Part shown: positions 36,401-48,152 of the stretch, in pieces
Position numbering within the stretch: the stretch's first letter is position 1
Layout of the letters: the number at the start of each line of letters is the position of its first letter
From: Sphagnum compactum
Taxonomy: Eukaryota > Bryophyta > Sphagnopsida > Sphagnales
DNA: 64,000 bases
Assembly (NCBI GenBank): GCA_965153455.1
Contig: OZ234496.1
Coordinates: 3,915,207-3,979,206 of the forward strand
Direction of reading: 5' to 3'
Notes under the pieces: model-generated
What the model saw: only the letters and a program-made list of their open reading frames with translations
The model's database searches: none
What the model was told of the DNA's origin: nothing
Program-made: the position numbers and the translations under genes

Positions 36401-39400
36401 AAGAGATTGACAAACGTTGCATACATGAAAGAATTGAACTTGAAAAGGTATAATATTTTGAGTGGTGACACCCACTATTGAAATATTCCAACTATGATGT
36501 TGGATTAATTAGAATAATACTTGAATTCCAAAATTGAAATTGTATGCCCCCAAAAAATCATCCCTTGTAATTTCCCTATAATGTTTGAAACATTGTTCTA
36601 TTCAAAACTCAAAATCTAAGCACCCCCAAGGCTGAGATTAGTCCTAAAATGGGTGGAGTCCTAATGTAATAAATTCACAAAAGCATATGGAATTCACCTT
36701 TAAAAGGACACAAAACATCCATCTACACCAAAGGAAAGGGTTTTCATGTTTTGCTTTGAGGAACTTTATGTTTAAAAGTTAAAAAAACCTTCATTGTAAT
36801 TTATTAACATGCAAGTGATGACATCATTTATTGATAGTTCTTAATAGGGTAGAAACATACATTAATTAAAGTTATCTTGTGTTTTATAGATTAAAGAAGA
36901 TAACAAAATTGAAGAAAAATTGGAATATGACAATAAAAGGTAACATAATCCACAATTTTACTCATGTTTCACCACCACATTGCATGAGAACGTTTGTTTT
37001 ACTTCTAAGGTCCATGAATCAAAATTAATACATTGGAGGTTTTATTCAAATTTGGATTCCATTCAATTAATAGAAACAAATGCATGTTGAAATGATAAGA
37101 CAATTCCATGTAATGTTTCTTCATTGGTTCATGTCCATGACATTAGTTTTATATTTTTTTGTAGAGCAAAAGATGCAAAAGAGAAAGTCTATATGGACAA
37201 ATGTTTGAAGGAGCGAGCTAATTCAATTATACAAAAAGTAAGTTGTTTTTTTATAATTCATAAATTAGTATTAATCAACATGGGTGGATTGACATGATTC
37301 TAACAACAAAATGTATGCATTTGTGTATTGATAATAAGAATCAAAGAATGGGTGAGATATTTGTAAATTGAAATATCATACTAGACAGGTAAAATGAAAC
37401 TAAAATTCATGGTTAGGACTTTAACCATTATTAAATATTATTAGTTTTAGTCATGATAATCAACTTAATTTTATTGAGTTCACTATGTTAACTACTAATC
37501 TAAAATCAGCAATAAATGTTGTGGAATATTGAATGTTAAATATTTTCCACATTTGAAAGGTTCAAAAAAAAGGTTTTGAAAACTTCAATCATTTTTTAAC
37601 AATAGATTTTGATTGAATCATTTTAAAAATGTGTTAAGTATTGACATTTGTGCTTCATGGTATTTTTTTACATGTGACTTCTTTCATGCTATGAAATAAC
37701 AAGTTATGATATTAAATTGAATTCATATTGGTGTGGATAAGGCATTGGAAACAAAACAACAAGAAGAAGAAATTTTCAACTATCAGAAAATGTTAGACAA
37801 GCGAGAAGCTAACAAGAAAGCTCAAGAACAACTCAAGAAAGAAGAGACAACAAAGTACATGTTATTTTTTGTTTTGATAGCTTTTAATAACAACTTTTTT
37901 ATGAGTCATATATACTAAGGTTTTGTATTGTTGTGAAATATGAATTAATTCTCAAATTTAGATATATTATACAATGTTGACCATGATTTGTTTCTAGTTA
38001 TTTTACTACATTTCAATGTTTTTAGTTCATGCAACTATCACAATTTGAGTAGCTACCTAACATAGAGTTATTTAAAAATCTTTATTAACTTGGAATGCAT
38101 TATCCATATATGCATTGCATGAGAACTAGGATTTGGGCTAAGATTGCCAAGAGTACTCAAGGAGTCCAACAAGCAAAGGATGACATGGAAAGAACTTTGA
38201 ATGATTTGTACTTTGAAGAAAAAGAAGTCTTATTTGAAAAGAAAAAAGAAGACATGCGAGTGCAAGTATGACCACAAACTTAAACATTACAATCAATTGC
38301 ATTTCAACTTTATATTATTGACAAAGTTTATCAAATTTACATGCATATTTTCAATTGGTGATTTACAAACACATGCAAAATGATTACATGTTTCAAAATT
38401 GTTGTAAAATGTAGAGGGAACACATGAAAGAAAACATGCGATTAGCAAGTGAAGCATACTTTGAATTAAAGGAAAAGCGTCGTGAAGCAGAAAGACAAGA
38501 ACGACTACATATACACAAACTTATGATGGAAAGACTTGCTGAGGTATGTGAAATTCATGTTGGTGTTAAATTTAACTCCATGATTATTTTAACATAATTA
38601 AAACATACATTATCATATGTAATTTGGAAATGTCATTTATCATATCAATTTTTTTGTTTGGTTGTAGTTTTGGATTGAAAAGATTATTTTACATTCAAAG
38701 TGATAAGAACATTTTTAGATAACTAAAAAAATTACACTTGAGTTTTCTACATGCAAATTCAAATGTCAAATTTTAGTTGATTTTTGGATTGAATGGTTAA
38801 CTTTGGAAATTTAAAACTCATGAAATCTAGATGCCATGTTGTATCTAAATGCTTGCATGTCAAAATAAAACATTCAATATCCATTGGAGTAAATAAACTT
38901 TGAACTTTTAAAAAAAACAAACCAAATTTTTTTAACTAATTTTTTAAAACATCAATTGAATATATGCATGTAGGAACATAAACAAGAACACATCCAAAGA
39001 CAAAAACAACATCTACAAAGAGAGGAATACAAACAAGAAATAAAAGAAATATTTGATGCTAAAAAGGCAACATTTGAGGCTCAAGTGAGTTGAATTCTAT
39101 GACTTGTAAATGGTTAAAGTTGATCCATGAAAAATCAAAAGTTAAACAAGTATGATATATTGATACCTTGAATTTTATCCTCAAGCAAAAGAAGAATATG
39201 GATTTTACAATTCTTTACTTTATTGATCATTGATATTTTTTTTAATACTAATGTAAACCTTGAATGTTCAAAATCCCACTATTAATATTTCAAGTTTACA
39301 AATTAATTTCTTTTTCTTAATGACATTCTCATGTATTAGTTGGATGGGTTTTATATGTTTATATCTTAATTTGTATGGGCAAGTTGAACTAAAAGTAAGG

Positions 39401-39626
39401 GAATGACCTAACAATATTCGTTAATGTTGGTCATATATTGTAGCTTCACAATGCAAGACATGAAAAGCAAAGACAAGAAGCAAAAGCTGCACAAGATCAA
39501 GTTATAATTGAAAGGGAACGACAAAGAATACTTTGTGAACATGCATCAAAACTCAAACGGTTCCTTCCAAAGGGAATATTGAAAACTAATGAAGACCTCA
39601 AAATTGTGGGATTGCATCATCATTGA
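33404..39626 (+). CDS. MNS1: MNS1-type axonemal coiled-coil protein (TPH domain)
   Basis: Fourteen phase-consistent exons: 33404-33434, 33863-33932, 34350-34428, 34672-34749, 35335-35499, 35963-36094, 36343-36447, 36890-36939, 37165-37237, 37742-37854, 38130-38265, 38415-38543, 38974-39084 and 39444-39626 (TGA). Translation from the Met at 33865 gives about 470 residues, close to animal MNS1 (about 495). Exon 33404-33434 joins in frame (AYLHTKKPYAG), so the true start may lie further upstream. The whole protein is a charged Glu/Lys/Arg/Gln coiled coil typical of the trichohyalin-plectin-homology domain. The C-terminus RQRILCEHASKLKRFLPKG, followed by ILKTNEDL, matches the MNS1 signature (HATKLLGYLPKGVF in animals, from memory). 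MNS1 sits inside doublet microtubules of motile cilia. In a land plant this implies flagellate sperm; expression should be confined to spermatogenous cells. AT-rich introns are 200-750 bp. A CFAP45/CFAP53 relative is the alternative, less likely from the C-terminus. Confidence 0.85.
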
Positions 39627-41050
39627 TGTCCATCAATATGCACAACCATTGGTTTGTGAAAACATTAATTAAAAAATGTGCTAGTTGATAAATATTTTCA
39701 ACCCAATTATGTGCGAATCTAGTTGCCTTGTAGCAATGTTGGTGTCACATACCAATGTGATGAAAAGTTCACCATGAGTTATTTCTAAGGGGCATAGGGG
39801 GGTCATCAATTATCAATCCAATATTTGATGTATCACCTTTTTTTTATGTGTACATGAACAAATATTGGGGAGATTCAAATTTCTCATTTCACTTTGTTTT
39901 AAGTAAGAGTAGTAAATTTTTGAACTAATATGATGAATTAGTGACATACATTAAATCACTTTAGAAGTTGGGTAAATACTTTATATCAATAATGTTCTAA
40001 AATGTGAATGGTGCTAATCCCATGAATGGACTTCCTACTGGATAAACAAATTGTCAAGTGGATTAATTTTTCATGAATTGGAACGTGGAAGAGAATTATG
40101 AAATATATCCAACACGTTTAACTCAAATAAACTTGGTATCCAAAAAAAACTTGATTACATTATTTCATTTTAAATGTCAACTATACTATTAAACATTATC
40201 AAAATTTTAACTATGGTTTCATCAAAGTTGGTTTAGAGAGGACAACTTTAAGTTTCATAAGTTGCTACTTGGACAATTCCAAACTAGAATCTATTTAGCC
40301 CATTCCCAGGTGAAAATGCATTGAAGGCGTCTTTTTGGATCTACGTGTTCTTAAAGTTTTTTTTGGTCCCAACACCATATTTACAAGAATATTTTGAATA
40401 TTTTATCCACCAATTTTTGTCCCCTTTTTTTTGCGATTGAATTTTAATCCAATTGTTTGATTGAATTTAGCTAAATTCAAATTACATTTAATGTATTTGA
40501 ATTCAATTAATTTTTTTGAATTGAATTGAATTGAATTCAAGTTGCATGCAATGTCACTCAATATTTTCATTCAAAGAGAATTTAATTTTCACAAAATCAA
40601 TTTGTTTTTTTAATCAATTGATAAATTGATTGTCAATAGTAGTGCACAATAGTACAAGGGCCAAGTATTTTAATAGGTGACTTGAATTGGACAATAATAT
40701 TTCCCTTGATCGGTATTCCATGCCATTTCTAATAATCACCAAACACTGGCATAGACACATTAATGCTGCAATGATTTCTGAAGATGGATTACTATAACCA
40801 ATCGAATAGAGAACACTGACTTCTTCAAGAATTGGAAGAGGCATGCATTCAGAATTAGTGGACAGTCGGGATGAATTTCATTGTTGAAATTCTTTTCCAG
40901 GGACAAGCTTACAAATGTTCATTAGAAGAGCTGCAGCTTTTGCGCATTCTGCTCTCTCTACCAAAAGCCAATTCCTTATGAGCATGTCACTATAAACGTG
41001 AGGCACTTGAATTCAAATGGAATTGATGAACCTATGACAAGATTCACACC
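39627..41050. other. Convergent spacer between MNS1 and SAAL1
   Basis: No gene is supported. An AATTC-rich self-complementary stretch lies at about 40498-40550. The right end probably includes the SAAL1 3' untranslated region. Confidence 0.5.
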
Positions 41051-41054
41051 TGTA

Positions 41055-44000
41055 TTATCCGCTGTGCAAGCTGCCATTTTCACTAGGCGGCTTCTCAAAC
41101 TCTGGCATTGTGCCATTGGCGGTAACATGCTTCCTAAGGGAGATGTAAGCATTTTGCACCATTTCAACTGATGGTGCATCATGGTTCACTGTGTTCGGTG
41201 TTACAACTGCAGCCCACTCTTCCATTATCTGTGCCATATTGGAGACCTGCCACAAAGTTTCGTCAAGGAACAGTAGTGCAAACTGGACCGTGCAAGAAGG
41301 CAAACTGAAAGGGTATTCTGATGTCTAGCACATGTTGTCTTCAACACTTACAGGAGATGGATGAACTGCTAGACTTTGCTTCTTCGTCCTTTAAGAAAAC
41401 ATAAAGAGGATACAGTAGTAAGCTTGGCCTGAAGGCCTCGGCTATTGTTGGCCATTGTATGGCTTGCTGGCAAAGCTCCACCTTCATCTTCTCGAACATC
41501 ATCTTCTTGGTGATCATCAAGGTCATCCAGCAAGAGGCTACAACTGTCGGTCAACACAGCAATCATACTGCTACAAGGTGGCTCATTCTTGGTGGCAACA
41601 AGACACCTGAAAATTCTTCCAAGAATACTCCAAAGAGCATTCCGAGCTCCAGAGTCATCACCCAATGAAGGCACCAGAGTGAGCAAATGACCGACTAGAA
41701 CTTCATCTGCATACCAACACACGAATGTTGTCAAGCATGTTCATCCTATTATGCAGCCACAGCTTGAAGATTGCACATTATACTTGGGAATAACCAAAGT
41801 AAAACCCAAGATGCAAATCCAAAAGAGCTCAGGAGCCTTGGAACCTGTCTTTGCTTGCATCCCAGTTCACAACTGTCAAAAGATTGAACACTGGAAGGCA
41901 GGCTCATGATATTACTCTAACATCTTAAAACAAAAGCTCATCTTTTGGATTGAAGAAACAAATACTCAGGTCAAACACAATCCAGGAACAAATATTTAAG
42001 TGGTAGAAAGAAAAGAACTCTTGCATACCTCACTGGCAGACAAATTCAACTCAACTTCCTAGGAAGCAAGAAAATAACTCACCATGTGAAACCTCATGTA
42101 TGAGGTGTGCTTCTTCCATCAGCAAGTTAGCTATCAACACTGTTGCAGTTATTCCCGATGGTCCAATCTGCACATATAAATGTAATGGAAAAGAGTTTTG
42201 TCATTCTAGGGTGGGCTTCATCTGACATGAAGTGTTGAATATACAGAACATGTAGACAACTTGATGCAGAGAATTGAATTACAGTCCATCTTTTCATGCC
42301 ATCATGTTGCAAGCTAGAAAATGCAACCTCAAAAAAACTTCTGTAGAATCTTCATAACCTGGCTTAAGATCCCAGAGCATGTACTGCACTTGATAAATTA
42401 TTGAGGAGCGCATCTCAGACTGAAGGTGATTGAGCACACTGATAATCAATTCCTCTAAGCCCTTCACCTCACCAAGACTCCTGATCACAATGTCAAATGA
42501 CCTCATCTGTACAACAAGAATGACAAACGCCAACTGATCACAAGATGAAGTTACTGTTGCTGCTGACCTCATCTTTGGATGAAAGCCGGACAACCTGACA
42601 AGCGAGAGAAAAGAGCTTCCGATTGGCTGCAAGCTGCAAGGCAACATCATCTACAAGAGAGAGAACTTCGGCTATCTGTAAGACAATGTCCAATACTGTA
42701 TCCCTGCAACAAAGAAAAATGAGATTAGAAGGTTATCAATGCCCAAGCTGAGTTAGAAAACACATTGATTGCACTCTGATTGTCATGAAATACAAGAATG
42801 CCCTTGCTTCAAATAGACATACCTTTCTGTGTGTGTGACATGCAAGAAAAATTTCATACCCGCAAGAAGATGTGCCCTCGTTGATGGCTTTGACTTCACA
42901 AGCTAGGAGGTCTGTCAAAAGGTCCAGCAGGCCCAAGCGCAGCAATGTTGGTAGAAAGCCTGAAGCAGCATCAATTCGGCTATCCACCATAGCCAGCAAC
43001 AATTCTGTACTCTGCAACTCCAGACAGTAGGAAACAGCATCTGAGATTCACCTCCTCTCAGTGTGGATATGTGAACTGAGCAGTATGAGATTCCCACAAT
43101 AAATAGTAGTAGATCTCATGACTACATCAAATATATGCAATATCAAGCCATCAACAGACCTTTTCTAGAAGCTGGGAATTCATGGTGTTGGCTACCATCC
43201 ACAGGATGCGCTCCATGACTTCTTCTCCTTTCAAGGCCGTAACCCAAGCACTCACAACTTCACTGTGGAGACCTGCACTCAGCAATCTACAATAGCCACA
43301 ATAAACCAAGGCCCAAAGGATCTTTGAAGGTTTTTATGACCTTAACAAAGAATTCTTCATGTAGAACAAATACATTCAAACAGTTCAGTATAAAGGTACT
43401 AGGCAAAATGGAACAGAAGTGAACAGCAGTGGCTAGTGGCAGTCATTTCACAACATATGTGAGGCACAGCACCCTGTTCAGCATGAGACCCATGTAACTA
43501 AAGGTCAGCTCTGGCACCTGCAAGCTTCAGAGAGACTGGGAGCATCATTGACAAAAAGCTGCTTCACAACCATCGAAACAAAGCCCTTGGTTTCCACCAT
43601 GATCTTCTCTGGTTTAGCATGACATGCCAAATTTCCAAGTATACCCAAGCATATCTCCTGCAAAATATAGACTCTCAAGCTATCAATCATCTAGTACAAA
43701 GGAGTCTAGGCTCCATGCATGAAGACAAGAACTGAAAAAAGGAGGGCTCAATGATCAACAGTAGTACCAAAGAGTTTCAGTGCTCACCCTCATGCGGTCA
43801 GACTGTGCTGTTCGAAGAAGTTCCAACAATACATCTATTATCTGATTCTCAACCTGTCCATTCCATGTTTGTCTCATCAGTGTGAGGCAAGTCAACACCA
43901 AAAAGAAGAAAACTAAGCAGACAAATTGAAGAGCCTCAATGTGCAAACCATATGCACCTACAAGGAATAGTGGAAAGAGCTATGTAAAATTCCAGAAAAA

Positions 44001-45473
44001 CCTGAAAGTCATATGGAACCTGGGATGGCAGTACTGCCCTGAAAGCAAATCAATAAGAGTGTTCTAAGGGATTAGCCATCCCACTCTGAAACACAGGACA
44101 TCCATGAATCAGTGCCTCAAAGCCACTCGACCCGGAGTAAGTGTTGGACCCAGATTGAGTTATGGAGGCTATCCACATGCGCTCCGACCTTCTAAGATCA
44201 TTCCACGTGAAAAAGAAAAAAAGCTTAATCAGCAATAAAATCTGCATGAACCAATCTTGGGAAATTTTGAGCACTTGGCTGCAGCTTTTGATCAAGATGT
44301 GATCTCCAGCACTTTAAACTGAGGCTTCATCTTTGCTCTAAGAATGAATTTCTCTTTCAGAGGTTCAATCTCTCAAATTCAAAATCCACTGGACCTTATA
44401 ATGACTATGCTCACTGGCCAGTGTACATGATGACTCTTTGGGAGAATCCATTGTGTGATACTGGTGTGACTCAGAGCACAGGTAGTACAGTACAATACCA
44501 TGAATGTGGACATCTTGTCACAAGAAGACTAGAGTACCACATTTGGCTGCAAATTCCAAACTATTGTCCAAATAGCTGAGCAAAATAAGAGATGAAATTT
44601 GCAGCGCACCCAGATGAGCTTACAAATAGCTAGCCACAATCTCTTCCCTCTGGTTGGAGGTAAAGCTACAGTACCAAAAAGCACACTCTCTAAAGATCTG
44701 AGCTTCTTGGACTATCTTGCTCTAAGCTCTTGAAAAGTTTGAAGAAGATCTGATTTCTTCTGAAATTTATCTTGCTTTATGCATGGCATAGGAGAACATG
44801 TTTCTTTTCCAGGACTTTGGAGAAACAATGACTACAATATTTCAGAAATCATGAATTCAGTAGCAACAAACCGTGCTGCATATAGCCTTCATTCAATTGG
44901 AAAGCGGCTGCTGGAACCCTGATGTCCTCATCTAAGAATCTCAGGATTGGTTCTTGATGCACTCACCAGGAAATCTGCATGTATTTGATTTGCAGCAAGG
45001 TCCCAAAGCACACAACCAGCTTCTTCTCTTGAATCTTCATATTCAGTTTTTTCTTCTGTGTCTCCATGCTTGGACTTTTCAACTTTATCTTCATAATCCT
45101 CATCTTTTCCATTCCCAACAGCAATTGCATTTGTCAAACTAACTTCTGGAGATCTTGCAGCTGATTGCAAGCTGTTTCCCAAGACAGCAGAATCAGAACT
45201 TACACCTTCCTCTTTCATTCTCCTGACTCTTTCCTCATCCTCCACATCAGATGCAGAAAGAGAATCATGCTTAAGCTGGCCATCCACAGACCCAGTCACA
45301 TTTTGGACAATGATGTCCACTTTACATTTAGAGTCCTCTGCTGGGTTGGAACAGTCATTGTTTCTAGTCACTTCAGCAGAACATGAATGGATGTGTTTTC
45401 CTGTTGCAGGCAGGAGCTGCCGTATGAGATGAATAATGTGGCTGGGGTCAATAGTGCTGTGCAGGTCAAAAAC
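41055..45473 (-). CDS. SAAL1: SAAL1-like armadillo-repeat protein
   Basis: Minus-strand exons with continuous phase: 45473-44967, 43853-43788, 43657-43518, 43286-43160, 43011-42860, 42703-42568, 42506-42339, 42167-42083, then an exon from 41706. The start of the first of these (VFDLHSTIDPSHIIHLIRQL) is followed by an acidic low-complexity stretch, then AGCVLWDLAANQIHADFL, IIDVLLELLRTAQSDRMR and EICLGILGNLACHA. LLSAGLHSEVVSAWVTAL follows. These match the order and spacing of animal SAAL1 (VWDMS, REICVGILGNMAC, VASVWVNTL; from memory). Helical armadillo-like repeats follow. In animals SAAL1 is linked to cell proliferation; its plant role is unknown to me. The first exon, upstream of a TTTCGCAG acceptor at 45474, is not located. 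The last exons (41.06-41.7 kb) are unresolved: more than one frame is open and donor/acceptor phases do not settle the choice. Exon 42506-42339 ends in a weak donor (GTTTTT). Confidence 0.8.
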
Positions 45474-46870
45474 CTGCGAAACCCACATTAATGTCAGAGC
45501 TGACAATGCTATCATTTATACTGCTCTCTTCCCAACCAGATGCTTCTGAACACTTAAGTGCCAGTGAAAAGCAAAAAGAAATCCTACCTGACAAGTGACC
45601 ATCCCAAGAAAGTCTCTAAAAACGACACACATTCACAAAATGTTAAGAAGAGTATTTCATGTTCACTTCAAGGACCATAGCTCTCTGCATGTGAGAAGTT
45701 TCTCACAGGCAATCGCTAAAAGTACTATTTCAAACAGACACTCCAGCCTCAGTTTGGATCAGCCCTCCACATCAGTTATTGCAGATAAAGCAGCAATGCA
45801 ACAGTTGAATTCAACTTATGCTCACAGACACAAACCTCAGATTCCAGTGCTGTTGCCTGGTCATCGAAATCTCTGTGGAGTGTCTGAGGATTGCACCACA
45901 TTGGTGGTGTATCACTGGGTCGCTCCATCACTGTTCTCAACCCACCAACTGCATACCATGGAAGAAATCGTCCAATCCTGCTCCCATCACAAAGTTCAAT
46001 ATTGCATAATTCAGCAGCATTATAACAAGCCCAAAAGTTTCCAAAGAAGAATGAAATATCAGACCTAGACTTGGGATGTTGGAGAAGAAAAAAAGCTCAA
46101 ACTGGGCAATGATTCATCAACTGAGAGGCGAAGAGCACATGTGACACAAGAACAAGGAATGGCAGAGCGGAGGTTCTAGAATTTCTTTCTGATGCCATTG
46201 ACAGATCAGTCTTTCTGAGCTTCAATCCCCTAGCATTACTTCTTTATACAACTATGTCAGAGTTGCCTGGAGACACACATGGCTTTGGGTTTCTTTGGCA
46301 ATCCCTGGAGTTGAAGACATGTAAGTTTCCAGTGTTTGGAAGCTAGTCATGCTCAAATAAGTGGAGCTCAAATTATTCTGGAAAATTTCTTCTGGAATTC
46401 TGGCAGGGTTTTTACCTCTTGTACCTCCCAATAGAGGAAAGCACATATTCTTTTGCAAGCACTTAGCATGAAGAAAACGGACAGGAAAAACAGGATATGG
46501 TAAAACCTAAACCATGGAGGAATTGCAAAAGAGCTTTGAAGAAGAAGATATTTATCTACTCCTCAGGCAATCCGAAGAGCATCTCAGGTCACCATTTGGA
46601 ACTCGAAGAAACCAGATCAGTATACAAATATATGGACCCAAAAAAATGAAATACAGACACCTCTCATAGAGTCTCATAGAGACTCATAGAGAAAAAACTC
46701 TGCTCTTCCGAGACTTCTAGAGACGAAGTCAAGCACACAAATGCAAAGAATCATGTGGAGACTGAAATGCAGAAAACAAGCTCCAAGAAACAAGACTCTT
46801 GAAATTTCACACAGCTGATCACAGTACCACAAGACCAGAGATACAGAGATAGAGAAGGAGACAGACAGAC

Positions 46871-46907
<37 letters not shown>

Positions 46908-47350
46908 GCAGCGGCAGCAGCAAAGGGAACAAAGAAGTTGACAGAAAAGGAAAAAGACAGAGGCCGTTGTTTTTACCAGAGCAGAAGCAGTTGCGAGAAG
47001 GAGAGAGCCTTGGCGAGAAGAAAACGAAGATCGGAACAGCACCGAAGCTCCCTGGCTATGGTCGGAAGATGCGTACTACTTCACTGCGACGAAATAGAAG
47101 AAGAAGACGACGTTCGGTGAAACAACGACAACAACAACAACGATTCTTCTCGATTTTGCTTGCTCGCATCAGCGGGACATCCGTTTGAAAGTTCCGACAC
47201 TTTCATCCACCAAGTCGCGGATTCTTGCATCAACGACGACGACCGATGCGGGAACCCTTCAATCCCGGCTACCATGTCCGACAAGGTGATGGCCGCAAGA
47301 AGAAGAAGAACGACGACCTTTTGAAGGAGTTTCGAGAATTGCATACCGAA
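45474..47350 (-). other. Probable 5' part of SAAL1 (first exon not located)
   Basis: The exon starting at 45473 opens with an acceptor, so the gene continues upstream here. GC content rises at 46.9-47.35 kb, as expected near a promoter. A minus-strand frame at 47344-47081 begins MQFSKLLQKVVVLLLLAAIT, which looks like a signal peptide, but SAAL1 is not a secreted protein and the frame runs to a stop; it is either leader sequence or chance. Frames on the plus strand (45595-46068) have no recognisable family. Confidence 0.4.
46862..46909. repeat. GACA tetranucleotide microsatellite
   Basis: About eleven AGAC units, with one GATA variant, inside the presumed SAAL1 5' region. Confidence 0.9.
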
Positions 47351-47683
47351 GAAGAAAACATCTGGCGCGACTGATCACATAGAGAGAAATCCTACACAGA
47401 AGAAATCTGTAGGTAGCAACTGATTTCACAAGAGAAGAAATCATTCTTCTTCTTCTTAGGGTTGGTGATGTACTTCTGGAGCTTCTGATAAAGGATCCAT
47501 CCGTCCCTTGCTGAGACTGTGAAGCATGGTCAGCAGTTGTTGTTGTGTATGTTGAACTTTGTGGAAGAAGGAAAAATGGGGTACAAACACATTATTGAGT
47601 GTGAAGTTTTGCAAATCTCTTACAATTGTGTTTGCAGTGCAGTTTTGGTTTGAGTGGGGGGTTTTGGTTGTGATGCGGATGAC

Positions 47684-48152
47684 GATGCTGATGATGATGA
47701 GAAGCCGAGAAGCTGGATTTGACTAGAGCTATTTGTTGTTTTTTCATTCACATTTTTGGTGTGTCTTCTTCTTGGGAGCTTGTTTTGAGGTCTTCCCATC
47801 CATGGTAGGCATGTCTACTAGTCCATTTCCTAAGGTTTTGCAAACTGGAACATGCTCCAATTTTCGCTTCAAAGCTAGAGACTGATGCTGATGATGCTCT
47901 CATGCTGATGATCATGATGAGAAGCTGGATCGGCTAAAGCTCATGTCTCCATTGAGATTTTTGGTGTTTCTTGGAGCTTGTTTTGAGGTCTTCCAATTCA
48001 TGGTAAGGATGTTTAGTAGTTCATTTCCTGAGGTTTTGCAAAGCGGAGCATGCTCCAGTTTTGGATTCCATGCTTGAAGCTGATGATGAAGATGAAGATG
48101 CTGCTGGTGACAATGATGAGAAGATCTACTGGACTAGAGCTATTGGTTTGAT
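47684..48152 (+). repeat. About 200-bp tandem duplication with a partial third copy
   Basis: Copies start near 47684, 47901 and 48096. Shared landmarks: GATGCTGATGATGATGAGAA, GGAGCTTGTTTTGAGGTCTT, CCATGGTA, TAGTCCATTTCC, GGTTTTGCAAA and CATGCTCCA. The GATGCTGAT part can be read as Asp/Glu-rich in one frame, but no continuous frame runs through. Confidence 0.75.

Noticed and set aside
46862-46909. GACA repeat as a relative of the foldback arms at 10-11 kb
   Set aside because: Only the tetranucleotide is shared; the GGATCTGGGTTTCAGGACC core of the arms is absent.
47081-47344. Minus-strand frame starting with a signal-peptide-like stretch
   Set aside because: A hydrophobic start alone is weak evidence; the position fits SAAL1 leader DNA and no cysteine-rich or other secreted-peptide pattern follows.
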